Source: Flagellimonas sp. S3867
GTDB lineage: Bacteria; Bacteroidota; Bacteroidia; Flavobacteriales; Flavobacteriaceae
Direction: 5' to 3'
Assembly (NCBI RefSeq): GCF_014698935.1
Contig: NZ_JACVMN010000003.1
Location: forward strand, 539,074-603,073
Length of the DNA stretch: 64,000 nucleotides
Numbering within the stretch: position 1 is the first letter of the stretch; each line of letters opens with the position of its first letter. Both the position numbers and the translations under genes were made by a program. The notes under the pieces are model-generated. The model made no database searches. It worked only from the letters and a program-made list of their open reading frames with translations, and was not told the origin of the DNA. Shown here one piece after another: positions 1-8,598 of this stretch.

Positions 1-68
1 AATAGGTTTTGGAGTCAAGGTATATAGAAAAAACACAATTATTGCAAAATCTGAATATAATTATCATT

Positions 69-76
69 TACCTTTG
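69..76 (+). promoter_or_regulatory. Putative -7 box for the formylglycine-enzyme gene
   Basis: TACCTTTG matches the Bacteroidota -7 consensus TAnnTTTG and lies 35 bases before the start codon at 112. A TTG at 42-44 is somewhat far upstream for a -33 element, so only the -7 box is well supported. Confidence 0.4.
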
Positions 77-111
77 GTGTCCTTTATTACGAAATTAACG
101 TAACTAAATAT

Positions 112-1245
112 ATGGCGATAAATTGTTTTTTTAAACCAACTATTCTGTTAATGCTTTTGGCTATGTTGACATCCTGTGGGGATAAAAAAAGTACGCCTAC
201 GCAAAATGAGAGTGCTGTCACAGTACCAAAAACAAAGGAAATAGATACCTCTAATTTGATTAAGACGATGCCTTCCGACATTGAGGTTCCAGAAGGTATG
301 GTCTGGATTCCTGGGGGTACTTTTAAACAGGGTGCGGTACCTCAGGACAATGAGGCCATGCACCATGAAAAACCGGCACACGAGGTTGCGGTGGATGGTT
401 TTTTTATGGATACGACTTTAGTGACCAATGCAAAATTTTCCAAATTCGTCAAGGAAACCAGTTATGTTACCGTGGCCGAACGTATTCCGGATTGGGAGGA
501 ACTTAAAGCACAGCTTCCCGAAGGAACTCCCAAACCACCAGATTCAATATTACAGCCAGGGTCCTTGGTTTTCAAAAAAACGAAATCATCCGTTCCTAAT
601 TTATACGATTTTTCCCAATGGTGGACCTGGGCTATTGGAGCAAGTTGGAAACACCCTGAGGGCCCAGGAAGTTCCATTAAGGGAAAAGATAATCATCCTG
701 CGGTCCATATCTCCCATGAAGATGCCTTGGCTTATTGTAAATGGGCCAATCGAAGACTGCCCACCGAAGCAGAATGGGAATATGCCGCACGTGCAGGGAA
801 CTCCAACACCACCTATTTTTGGGGGAACGATGTTGCAGAATTATCCAAATTTGCCAATACCTGGGAAGGAGAATTTCCTGTTGAGAATACCAAAGTCGAT
901 GGTTTTGAGGGAAGCTCGCCGGTAGGGACTTTTCCCGCCAATGATTTTGAACTTTATGATATGTCAGGGAATGTTTGGGAGTGGACCAATGATTGGTATA
1001 ATCCAAAATACTATCAAGAACTTTTGATAAAAGGAATTGTGCGTAACCCTGTAGGAGCAGCACAACCCTACAACCCAACCAACCCTTATGCTAAAGAAAA
1101 AGTGATTCGGGGAGGATCGTTTTTGTGTAGCGATTCTTATTGTGCTAGCTATCGCATTTCAGCAAGAATGGCATCTACAATGGATTCTTCCATGGGACAT
1201 TTGGGGTTCCGAACTGTAGTAAGTACGGATATGCTTTCAAAATAA
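112..1245 (+). CDS. Formylglycine-generating enzyme (SUMF1/FGE family), lipoprotein
   Basis: Likely oxidises the active-site cysteine of type I sulfatases to formylglycine. The N-terminus is a lipoprotein signal with lipobox LTSC (Cys22), so the protein should sit on a membrane outside the cytoplasm. The FGE-sulfatase domain runs from about residue 60 (GMVWIPGGTF) to 372, with RRLPTEAEWEYAARAG, MSGNVWEWTNDW and GGSFLCSDSYCASYR. The last segment holds the cysteine pair of true FGEs (Cys339 and Cys344), which many family relatives of other function lack. No sulfatase is adjacent; a CSPSR sulfatase lies at 28081-29634. Family membership is firm; the sulfatase-maturing role is inferred from the cysteine pair. 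Confidence 0.87.
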   Translation: MAINCFFKPTILLMLLAMLTSCGDKKSTPTQNESAVTVPKTKEIDTSNLIKTMPSDIEVPEGMVWIPGGTFKQGAVPQDNEAMHHEKPAHEVAVDGFFMDTTLVTNAKFSKFVKETSYVTVAERIPDWEELKAQLPEGTPKPPDSILQPGSLVFKKTKSSVPNLYDFSQWWTWAIGASWKHPEGPGSSIKGKDNHPAVHISHEDALAYCKWANRRLPTEAEWEYAARAGNSNTTYFWGNDVAELSKFANTWEGEFPVENTKVDGFEGSSPVGTFPANDFELYDMSGNVWEWTNDWYNPKYYQELLIKGIVRNPVGAAQPYNPTNPYAKEKVIRGGSFLCSDSYCASYRISARMASTMDSSMGHLGFRTVVSTDMLSK

Positions 1246-1275
1246 TTGTATTTAAAGTTTGAATAAATACATTTG
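1246..1275 (+). promoter_or_regulatory. Promoter of the aldehyde dehydrogenase gene
   Basis: TTG at 1246-1248, 19 bases, then TACATTTG at 1268-1275. This fits the Flavobacteriaceae form TTG-N19-TAnnTTTG and lies about 50 bases before the start codon at 1325. It indicates that this gene is not simply co-transcribed with the upstream FGE gene. Confidence 0.55.
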
Positions 1276-1324
1276 TCTACATTTTTCAAATCATTGATAA
1301 CCGTTAAACCTATCCTTATAAATA

Positions 1325-2911
1325 ATGGAATTGACTGGTAAGAATATAATGGGATCCACTAGCTCAGCTAAAGGAGAAACCCTTTTTTATGCGAGTAACC
1401 CTTCCACAGGGCAACAATTGAATACCCCATATCACGAAGCAACCCTGCAAGAAGTGGATGAAGCCATAACACTTGCTGAAGTGGCATTTACAGAATACAG
1501 AGAGAAAACAGGCTCCGAAAAGGCAGCTTTTTTAGAAACCGTAGCGGATGAATTGGCCGCTTTGGAACAAGAAATTGTTGGAATCGGCTCGCAAGAAACG
1601 GGATTGCCTGTAGGTAGGTTAACCGGAGAATTGGGTCGAACCACTGGTCAGTTGAAATTGTTTGCATCCTTGTTAAGGGATGGTTCTTGGGTAGATGCCA
1701 GAATTGATACGGCCGATTCGAACAGAAAGCCGGTTCCAAAACCAGATACCCGACAAATGCAGATTGCCTTGGGCCCTGTTGGAGTTTTTGGAGCGAGCAA
1801 TTTTCCCTTGGCCTTTTCTGCTGCTGGTGGGGATACGGCTTCGGCGTTGGCCGCAGGCTGTACTGTGGTGGTAAAAGCACACCCGGCCCACCCTGGTACT
1901 TCCGAACTTGTCGGGAATGCAATTATCAACGCAGCTAAAAAAAGTAATATGCCCAATGGGGTATTTTCCATGGTTCATGGAGCTTCAATAGCAGTAGGGC
2001 AAGCAATTGTTCGTCACCCATTAATTAAAGCCATAGGATTCACAGGATCTTTTAGAGGAGGAAAATCCTTATTCGACGAAGCGGCCAGACGAGATGAACC
2101 GATTCCGGTTTATGCCGAAATGGGAAGTACCAACCCTGTTTTTGTACTGCCGGGTGCTTTAAAAGAAAATCATGAAGCATTGGCCACAGGCTTGTCCGGT
2201 TCCGTGCAATTAGGTGTTGGGCAGTTCTGTACCAATCCTGGTTTGACCATTGTCCCTGAACAAGAGGAAGGCAATCTGTTTGAAAATGTGCTTAAGGAGA
2301 GCATTTCTAATGCTGAATCCGCAACAATGCTTACCGATTCCATACAAAGAGCATACAATTCAGGACTTGAAAAATTAAGGTCAAAAGAAGCTGTTGATTC
2401 TATTTCCTATGGAAAAAAGGGTGAACAACAAGCGCAAGGTATTCCAGAAGTTCTTTCTGTGTCTGCTAATGACTTCCTATCTGATAAAGATTTGGAAGAA
2501 GAAGTTTTTGGTCCATCCACATTATTGGTAAGAACCCAGGATAAAGCTGAAATGGTAAAAATTGCCAAAGGGCTAAATGGACACCTAACGGCTACAGTTC
2601 AAGGTACCGAAACCGATTTGGTAGAGCACGCCGATTTGCTTAAAATTTTGGAACGAAAAGTGGGGAGATTGCTCATCAATGGATTCCCGACAGGAGTGGA
2701 GGTATGTCATTCTATGGTGCATGGCGGACCTTTTCCAGCAACTTCAGATTCCAGAATGACCTCTGTAGGAACTGCGGCCATTACCAGGTTTACAAGACCC
2801 ATTTGCTATCAAAATTACCCGGATACATTACTTCCAGATGAATTGAAAACAGATAATCCATTGAATATCTTAAGATTGGAAAATGGAGCATATGTACTTC
2901 CCGATAAATGA
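1325..2911 (+). CDS. NADP-type aldehyde dehydrogenase, probable 2-oxoglutarate semialdehyde dehydrogenase
   Basis: Oxidises an aldehyde to the acid; the closest remembered family is the 2,5-dioxovalerate (alpha-ketoglutaric semialdehyde) dehydrogenases, the last step of hydroxyproline, arabinose and glucarate breakdown. The 528 residues are full length for that group. Visible catalytic residues are Asn159 (GASNFP), Lys184 (VKAHPAHPG), Glu265 (AEMGSTNP) and Cys302 (GQFCTNPG). A second possible start is Met9. It has its own promoter before it and a terminator after it, so it is probably monocistronic. Substrate assignment is inference; a trans-3-hydroxyproline gene pair lies 33 kb away but that route does not need this enzyme. 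Confidence 0.85.
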   Translation: MELTGKNIMGSTSSAKGETLFYASNPSTGQQLNTPYHEATLQEVDEAITLAEVAFTEYREKTGSEKAAFLETVADELAALEQEIVGIGSQETGLPVGRLTGELGRTTGQLKLFASLLRDGSWVDARIDTADSNRKPVPKPDTRQMQIALGPVGVFGASNFPLAFSAAGGDTASALAAGCTVVVKAHPAHPGTSELVGNAIINAAKKSNMPNGVFSMVHGASIAVGQAIVRHPLIKAIGFTGSFRGGKSLFDEAARRDEPIPVYAEMGSTNPVFVLPGALKENHEALATGLSGSVQLGVGQFCTNPGLTIVPEQEEGNLFENVLKESISNAESATMLTDSIQRAYNSGLEKLRSKEAVDSISYGKKGEQQAQGIPEVLSVSANDFLSDKDLEEEVFGPSTLLVRTQDKAEMVKIAKGLNGHLTATVQGTETDLVEHADLLKILERKVGRLLINGFPTGVEVCHSMVHGGPFPATSDSRMTSVGTAAITRFTRPICYQNYPDTLLPDELKTDNPLNILRLENGAYVLPDK

Positions 2912-2956
2912 TATAAAAAAGAAATTTACTCAAGTAAATCAACTTTTTAAAGTAAG

Positions 2957-2992
2957 AAACCCAAAAACAAAACGTTTTTGGGTTTTCTTTTG
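2957..2992 (+). terminator. Rho-independent terminator after the aldehyde dehydrogenase
   Basis: A 12-base perfect stem (AAACCCAAAAAC at 2957-2968 with GTTTTTGGGTTT at 2974-2985), 5-base loop, followed by a T-rich run. It separates the dehydrogenase from the following Rieske gene cluster. Confidence 0.75.
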
Positions 2993-3142
2993 AGAAAAAC
3001 TGAGCAATACTTACCACAGACGACACATTGCGTGGGTTTTTAGTTGATAATATGGGTATTAGCCCTAACTTACTATTGTAATGCGAATTGAAATTGTTCG
3101 ACCTAAAAGCTAATTCAACTAACTCTAAATACTGAACCAACA

Positions 3143-4756
3143 ATGTCACAAAAGCTTATTGAGATTGCCAAAGTTTCTAACCTTGAAGAAAAAAAACCAG
3201 CCTACGCACTTGTAAAAAACACCGATTTAGTCATTATAAAACACGAAACAGGAATATCTGTTTTGTATGGACGCTGCCATCATCGCGGAGCCCTTTTGGC
3301 TGATGGACATGTTGAAGGCCAAAATCTAATTTGCGGAGTTCATGGATGGGATTATAGATATGACACCGGAATCAGTGAATACAACAATAATGAGCAACTA
3401 CATAAATTTCAAGAATATGTTGATGGGGATTCACTTCAGGTTGATGAGAACGAAATAGCCGCTTTTGAAGGTGAACATCCACAGCCTTTTGATAGGGATG
3501 CATATTTGGGTACCTATGCCGACACCCATCCCGAAGATACCGAACCGTACACTGGGTATATAAAAGAATTGGCAAGAAATGGATTGAAAAATCTTGGACA
3601 TCATGGTTTTTCAGCCTCTATGGGAGTGGATAGAAATACCCTTCCCAAATGGAGTGACATCCAATTTTTACCAGCCCAATTGGCTACAAGACCATTGTTG
3701 GACCACGAAGAAGTTGCCACTAAAGTGACTATTGGACCAAAAGCAAAAAAACCGCTGGTTTTAGATATACCGCTTTTTGTGAGTGATATGAGTTTTGGGG
3801 CATTGTCCAGAGAAGCCAAGATTGCATTATCCAAAGGTGCAGAGATGGCTGGTACCGGAATTTGCTCTGGAGAGGGAGGCATGCTTCCCGAAGAACAAAA
3901 AAATAATTCCAGATACTTTTACGAATTGGCCTCAGCTCAATTCGGATTTTCATGGGATAAGTTGGATAATGTTCAAGCCTTTCATTTTAAAGGAGGACAA
4001 GGAGCCAAAACAGGCACCGGAGGACACTTGCCTGGAAATAAAGTGAGCAAGGAAATTGCTGAGGTTCGAGGATTAAAAGAAGGTCAAACGGCTATCAGCC
4101 CGGCGACATTTCCCGATTTTCATGGCGTAAAGGACTTTAAGTCCTTTGCAGAAAAAGTGCGAGAGCGTACAGGCGGAATCCCGGTTGGATTTAAAATTGC
4201 AGCAAGCCATATCGAAAAAGATATTCAATTTGCGCTGGATGTTGGTGTGGACTATATCATTTTGGATGGAAGAGGAGGAGGGACCGGTTCCGCACCCACC
4301 ATTCTGCGAGATAACATAAACGTACCCACAATTCCCGCTCTGGCTAGAGCTCGAAAATATTTGGATAAAGTAGGAGCAACGGATGTTACCTTGGTAATTA
4401 CTGGTGGACTACGTATTGCCGAAGATTTTTCAAAAGCCATGATGATGGGAGCAGATGCCATTGCGGTTTCCAATTCCGCTATACAAGCGGTAGGTTGCTT
4501 GGGCATGCGTGCTTGTGGCACCAATAATTGTCCCGTGGGTATCGCAACACAAAAAGAGAGTCTTCGCAGCAGACTGATCATTGAAGCTTCTGCCAAACAG
4601 CTATACAATTTTTTCACTGCTACAAATGATTTGATCAAAGTAGTGGCACGTTCTTGTGGATACGATGATATATCGAAGTTCAACCATGATGACCTCTCTA
4701 CTTTCAACAAAGAGATGCATGAACTTACTGGAATTGATTATGCTGGAATTCGATAA
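3143..4756 (+). CDS. Rieske [2Fe-2S] domain fused to a glutamate-synthase-type FMN/3Fe-4S domain
   Basis: An unusual two-domain oxidoreductase. Residues about 5-105 are a Rieske domain with all four ligands: Cys45-His-His47 and Cys64-x-x-His67. Residues about 150-520 match the FMN-binding synthase domain of glutamate synthase: KGGQGAKTGTGGHLPG (283-298), DGRGGGTGSAP (375-385), and Cys452-x5-Cys458-x4-Cys463, the spacing of the GltS 3Fe-4S cluster. There is no glutaminase domain, so it cannot be a standard GOGAT alpha chain. The usual PGEGG loop reads TGTGG (Thr292 where Glu is usual), which hints at a different substrate. First gene of the 13-gene run. Domain calls are firm; the reaction is unknown. 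Confidence 0.85.
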   Translation: MSQKLIEIAKVSNLEEKKPAYALVKNTDLVIIKHETGISVLYGRCHHRGALLADGHVEGQNLICGVHGWDYRYDTGISEYNNNEQLHKFQEYVDGDSLQVDENEIAAFEGEHPQPFDRDAYLGTYADTHPEDTEPYTGYIKELARNGLKNLGHHGFSASMGVDRNTLPKWSDIQFLPAQLATRPLLDHEEVATKVTIGPKAKKPLVLDIPLFVSDMSFGALSREAKIALSKGAEMAGTGICSGEGGMLPEEQKNNSRYFYELASAQFGFSWDKLDNVQAFHFKGGQGAKTGTGGHLPGNKVSKEIAEVRGLKEGQTAISPATFPDFHGVKDFKSFAEKVRERTGGIPVGFKIAASHIEKDIQFALDVGVDYIILDGRGGGTGSAPTILRDNINVPTIPALARARKYLDKVGATDVTLVITGGLRIAEDFSKAMMMGADAIAVSNSAIQAVGCLGMRACGTNNCPVGIATQKESLRSRLIIEASAKQLYNFFTATNDLIKVVARSCGYDDISKFNHDDLSTFNKEMHELTGIDYAGIR

Positions 4757-4765
4757 ATCATAGAT

Positions 4766-6004
4766 ATGTTTCAAATTTTCACAGGTATAGTCGCACTTTC
4801 ATCGCTGCTAAGCTTCATCAACAAAAAGCTGTTGAAATTACCTGATACCATTGGTGTAATGCTGTTGGCCATTGTGGCTTCTTTGTCCATTGCGATGCTG
4901 GACTTCATTGACCATGAGGTGTTTGTCAGTGTTTGCGCTATTGTTCATGAAATTGATTTTAGAACCATCCTCTTTGACTTTTTATTGAGCTTTTTACTAT
5001 TTGCAGGTTCAATCCATGTGAATTTGCACAGGCTACTCGAAGAAAAAGGCCCTGTATTGATCTATGCCTCTTTGGGTGTGTTGATTTCAACTTTTTTGAT
5101 AGGGACCCTATTCTATTATACAGCTGGACTGTTTGGTATGCAAATAGACTATATATACTGCCTTGTTTTTGGAGCTTTGATTTCTCCAACAGACCCTATT
5201 GCAGTACTAGCCCTGCTTAAAAAAGCCGGAGCGCCGAAGGATATGGAAATTAAAATTGTTGGAGAATCGCTTTTCAATGATGGTGTAGGTATTGTGGTGT
5301 TCATTTCACTATTGTCAATAGCCACAATGACCGGAGGGCATGGTGTAGAGCCATCACATATTTTTCTAGAGTTCGCCCAAGAGGCTTTTGGAGGTATTGC
5401 ATTGGGATTTGTTCTTGGTTTTATAGGTAAGCTTTTCCTAAAGAGAATTTATGAATCACCAATTGTAGCCGTGCATATTTCAATTGCTATTGTGATGGGG
5501 GGATATTGGCTGGCGTCAATGATTCATGTTTCAGGAGCGTTGGCAATGGTCGTTATGGGCCTGATGATAGGAGATTATCTTCATAAATCATGTGAAAGTG
5601 AACCGCTAAAGGAAAACATGAACATATTCTGGAAGGTTTTGGATGAAATTTTGAATGCCGTCCTCTTTGTTTTGATTGGACTGGAGATAGTAAGTCTCAA
5701 TTTTCATCCAGATTATTTGATTGCGGGCTTAGTGGCAATTCCGATCGTGTTGTTTTCCAGATACATTTCGGTTTTCATCTCCAACATATTTTTCAAAAAG
5801 GAACATCGCAGTAATAAAAACAAAGTTGCTGTATTGACTTGGGCTGGATTAAGAGGTGGAATCTCCATTGCATTGGCACTTACATTACCTGAAGGAGAAT
5901 TTAGGGATGCTTTGATATTCGTGACGTATTGTGTGGTGGTATTCTCCATTATCGTTCAGGGACTTACCATAGATAAAGTAGTGGTGAAACTGCTCAAAAA
6001 CTAA
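4766..6004 (+). CDS. Na+/H+ antiporter, CPA1/NhaP family
   Basis: A 412-residue inner-membrane protein with about 12 hydrophobic segments. SPTDPIAVLALLKK and ESLFNDGVGIVVF carry the Asp-Pro and Asn-Asp pairs of CPA1 antiporters, and TWAGLRGGISIALAL is the conserved C-terminal signature. There is no long cytoplasmic regulatory tail. It begins 9 bases after the Rieske/GltS gene and ends 26 bases before the Rieske/ThDP gene, so it is embedded in the redox operon, where it could couple electron flow or organic acid chemistry to ion balance (inference). Confidence 0.9.
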   Translation: MFQIFTGIVALSSLLSFINKKLLKLPDTIGVMLLAIVASLSIAMLDFIDHEVFVSVCAIVHEIDFRTILFDFLLSFLLFAGSIHVNLHRLLEEKGPVLIYASLGVLISTFLIGTLFYYTAGLFGMQIDYIYCLVFGALISPTDPIAVLALLKKAGAPKDMEIKIVGESLFNDGVGIVVFISLLSIATMTGGHGVEPSHIFLEFAQEAFGGIALGFVLGFIGKLFLKRIYESPIVAVHISIAIVMGGYWLASMIHVSGALAMVVMGLMIGDYLHKSCESEPLKENMNIFWKVLDEILNAVLFVLIGLEIVSLNFHPDYLIAGLVAIPIVLFSRYISVFISNIFFKKEHRSNKNKVAVLTWAGLRGGISIALALTLPEGEFRDALIFVTYCVVVFSIIVQGLTIDKVVVKLLKN

Positions 6005-6030
6005 TGAATTAACTAGAAAAAACACTAACA

Positions 6031-7986
6031 ATGGCAGCTGAAAAGAACAAAGTTTGGCATAAAGTGCTTGAAAATAAAAAGGAACTACCAGAAGGTAGGG
6101 TCAAGACGGTTACTGCAGCACATAAGGGAATATGTTTAACTCATTTTGAGGGGAAGTTTTCCGCATTGGATAATAGATGCCCTCATCAAGGAGGTCCATT
6201 GGGAGAAGGCTCTATAGAAAATGGACTGCTCCGTTGTCCATGGCATGGTTGGGATTTTCATCCCTGTACCGGTCTTCCCCCGGGAGGATATGATGATGGT
6301 ATCGAAACCTTTGAGGTCAAAGAAGAAAATGATGCAATTTATGTGGGACTTGAAGAAGAACAACCTCATGAAACCACGGTGTCAGATATTATGGCCGAAA
6401 CTATGGTCAACTGGGGTGTAACTAAGGTTTTTGGTATGGTAGGACATTCCAATCTTGGTTTTGCTGATGCCATGAGACGTCAAGAAGAAAAAGGAAAATT
6501 GAACTTTTATGGAATTCGACATGAGGGAGCAGCTGCTTTTGCTGCTTCTGCTTATGGAAAGTTAATGGGTAGACCCGCTGCGTGTTTTTCCATTGCCGGA
6601 CCGGGAGCTACCAATATGTTTACCGGAATGTGGGATGCAAAAGTTGACCGCGCTCCTTTGTTGGCCTTGACAGGGCAAGTAGCAACACAAGTAGTTGGAA
6701 CTGGGAACTTCCAAGAAGTAGATTTGGTTCAAGCTTTTGGTAGTGTTGCTGAATTCAATCATAGAGTACAAAGTGATAGTAGACATGGAGAATTGATGTC
6801 GCTCGCGGTTAAACACGCCATATTAAACCGAGATGTTTCGCATTTGACCTTTCCCGATGAAGTCCAAGAGCGAAAAGCCAAACCGGGAGCAAGAGCAAAA
6901 ACCTCTGAAAAACGAATCACATCCATGGAGATTGCCCCTCCAAAAGAAGCTTTGGATGATGCGGTAGAACTCATCAAAAAATCCAAACGTCCAGTAATTG
7001 TTTTGGGACATGGAGCTAGAGCACACAAAAAAAGCATTGTAAAATTTGCTGAGAGTTTAAACGCCGCCGTTGTGACTACCTTTAAAGGAAAAGGACTGAT
7101 TCCGGATAATCACCCTTTAGGTGGAGGTGTTTTGGGTAGAAGTGGAACACCAATTGCTTCGTGGTTTATGAACGAATCCGATTTGCTCATTGTCTTTGGA
7201 GCTTCGTTCTCTAACCATACTGGAATTACCCCTAAAAAACCCATTATCCAAGTAGATTTTGACCCATTGGCATTAAGTAAGTTCCATAAAGTTGAAGTTG
7301 CTGTTTGGGGTGAAATCTCAAGAACCCTTGAGCTTTTTGAAGATGAATTAAAAGGGAACATAACAACTTTTGATCAAACCCAAGAAATCGCCGAACGTTG
7401 GAAAATATGGAAGGCGGAAAAGGCAAAACGACTGTTGGAAACTTCGGAAGATGGAATCAGTTCCATAGCAGTGTTCGAAGCTATGAATAAACTGACCCCA
7501 GAAGATGCCGTAATGTGTGTGGATGTGGGCAACAATGCGTACTCCTTTGGACGTTATTTTGAATCCAAACAGCACGATTTTTTAATGTCTGGATATTTAG
7601 GGTCCATTGGTTTTGCTCTTCCAGCGTCTATTGGTGCTTGGACAGCTGTTGGGGATTCTAGACCTGTAGTGGCCGTAGCCGGAGATGGAGGATTATGTCA
7701 GTATTTGGCCGAAATCACCACTTTGGTCAAATATAAAATGCCCGTCAAGCTAATTGTATTAAACAATCATGAGCTAGGGAAGATATCCAAAGAGCAAAGA
7801 GCAGGGGAATTCGATGTCTGGAAAACTTCACTTTCCAATCCAAATTTTGCTGAATTTGCGCAATCCTGCGGTGCTTGGGGGAAAAGAATTGAGAATCAAG
7901 AAGATCTGGAAACAGGTATGAAAGAGCTTTTCGCCCATGAAGGACCTGCGGTATTGGAGGTAATTGCCGATGTAAATCTAATTTAA
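6031..7986 (+). CDS. Rieske [2Fe-2S] domain fused to a thiamine-diphosphate enzyme (pyruvate oxidase/acetolactate synthase family)
   Basis: Residues about 7-108 form a Rieske domain with ligands Cys50, His52, Cys69 and His72 (NRCPHQGG and RCPWHGWDF). From about 117 to the end it is a complete three-domain ThDP enzyme: the PYR domain with the cofactor-activating Glu165 in GIRHEGAAAFAAS, a central domain around 315-450, and a C-terminal PP domain with the GDGG...NN thiamine-binding motif (VAGDGGLCQ to VLNNHELG). Pyruvate oxidase and relatives decarboxylate 2-oxo acids and pass electrons to FAD, quinone or oxygen; here a built-in Rieske cluster could take or give electrons. The substrate is unknown. 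Gap of 1 base to the next gene. Confidence 0.87.
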   Translation: MAAEKNKVWHKVLENKKELPEGRVKTVTAAHKGICLTHFEGKFSALDNRCPHQGGPLGEGSIENGLLRCPWHGWDFHPCTGLPPGGYDDGIETFEVKEENDAIYVGLEEEQPHETTVSDIMAETMVNWGVTKVFGMVGHSNLGFADAMRRQEEKGKLNFYGIRHEGAAAFAASAYGKLMGRPAACFSIAGPGATNMFTGMWDAKVDRAPLLALTGQVATQVVGTGNFQEVDLVQAFGSVAEFNHRVQSDSRHGELMSLAVKHAILNRDVSHLTFPDEVQERKAKPGARAKTSEKRITSMEIAPPKEALDDAVELIKKSKRPVIVLGHGARAHKKSIVKFAESLNAAVVTTFKGKGLIPDNHPLGGGVLGRSGTPIASWFMNESDLLIVFGASFSNHTGITPKKPIIQVDFDPLALSKFHKVEVAVWGEISRTLELFEDELKGNITTFDQTQEIAERWKIWKAEKAKRLLETSEDGISSIAVFEAMNKLTPEDAVMCVDVGNNAYSFGRYFESKQHDFLMSGYLGSIGFALPASIGAWTAVGDSRPVVAVAGDGGLCQYLAEITTLVKYKMPVKLIVLNNHELGKISKEQRAGEFDVWKTSLSNPNFAEFAQSCGAWGKRIENQEDLETGMKELFAHEGPAVLEVIADVNLI

Positions 7987-7987
7987 T

Positions 7988-8203
7988 ATGGAAGCTGTTA
8001 TTACAGTGTTTTTGACCATTTTAGGAATCTATTTTAGCCTTGGGCTGCTGTTCGGCCTTTATTTCATTTTCTTAGGAGCCACTAAAGTAGACCCGTTTAT
8101 GACAGACAGTAAAAAGAAGGTTCGATTGTTGCTTTTTCCCGGAGTAGTCGCCACATGGCCTTTTTTAGTAGGAAAACTGATTAAACCTAAAACGTTGAAC
8201 TAA
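7988..8203 (+). CDS. Small membrane protein of unknown function
   Basis: 71 residues, not recognised. Two hydrophobic stretches are visible (about residues 4-29 and 46-62) separated by a charged segment with DSKKKVR. The start lies 1 base after the upstream stop and the stop overlaps the next start in TAATG, so the reading frame is well fixed by context. It is a plausible accessory or anchoring subunit of the membrane redox proteins encoded beside it, but nothing in the sequence proves that. Confidence 0.75.
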   Translation: MEAVITVFLTILGIYFSLGLLFGLYFIFLGATKVDPFMTDSKKKVRLLLFPGVVATWPFLVGKLIKPKTLN

Positions 8204-8598
8204 TGGATGCGGGTTTACGAAAAAGGCATAAATACATTTGGTTGCTATTGACCTTAGTACTCTCCACCTTGTTGATTATGGTTATCAAAAGCTTGAATTT
8301 CAACCCAAGAGTAGAGTCAAGTTATGCATCTGAAGAGGTTGCAGACCCTATAAAGGAAGCAAAGCACGATGTAATGGATGTAACAGTTGTAAAAACAGTT
8401 GATGCCCATGTTTTGGAGTTGAATGTAAAACAACCTATTAAAAGTGCTTCATCCGTAATCTTTACATTGGATGAAAATCAAAAAATTGGACAACTAGAAG
8501 GTATAGGCACCTATACATTTCAATTAGAAAATGAAATCAGTGGAATCATCATAAAAGATGTCATTAAGAATCAAGAAATATTAAAACTGGAATTCTAA
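8203..8598 (+). CDS. Membrane-anchored protein of unknown function
   Basis: 131 residues, not recognised. A basic N-terminus (LRKRHKY) is followed by one strong transmembrane segment at about 13-31, and then about 95 soluble residues that alternate like beta strands, with no cysteine. By the positive-inside rule the soluble part should be periplasmic. It is joined to both neighbours by one-base stop/start overlaps (TAATG), which indicates translational coupling within the Rieske gene cluster. Function unknown. Confidence 0.75.
   Translation: MDAGLRKRHKYIWLLLTLVLSTLLIMVIKSLNFNPRVESSYASEEVADPIKEAKHDVMDVTVVKTVDAHVLELNVKQPIKSASSVIFTLDENQKIGQLEGIGTYTFQLENEISGIIIKDVIKNQEILKLEF

Noticed and set aside
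2790..3149. 119-codon frame on the minus strand
   Set aside because: It overlaps the end of the aldehyde dehydrogenase, its terminator and the spacer, has no protein-like pattern, and would block a well-formed terminator.
4252..4710. 152-codon frame on the minus strand inside the Rieske/GltS gene
   Set aside because: The forward frame has clear FMN and 3Fe-4S motifs; this is its shadow.
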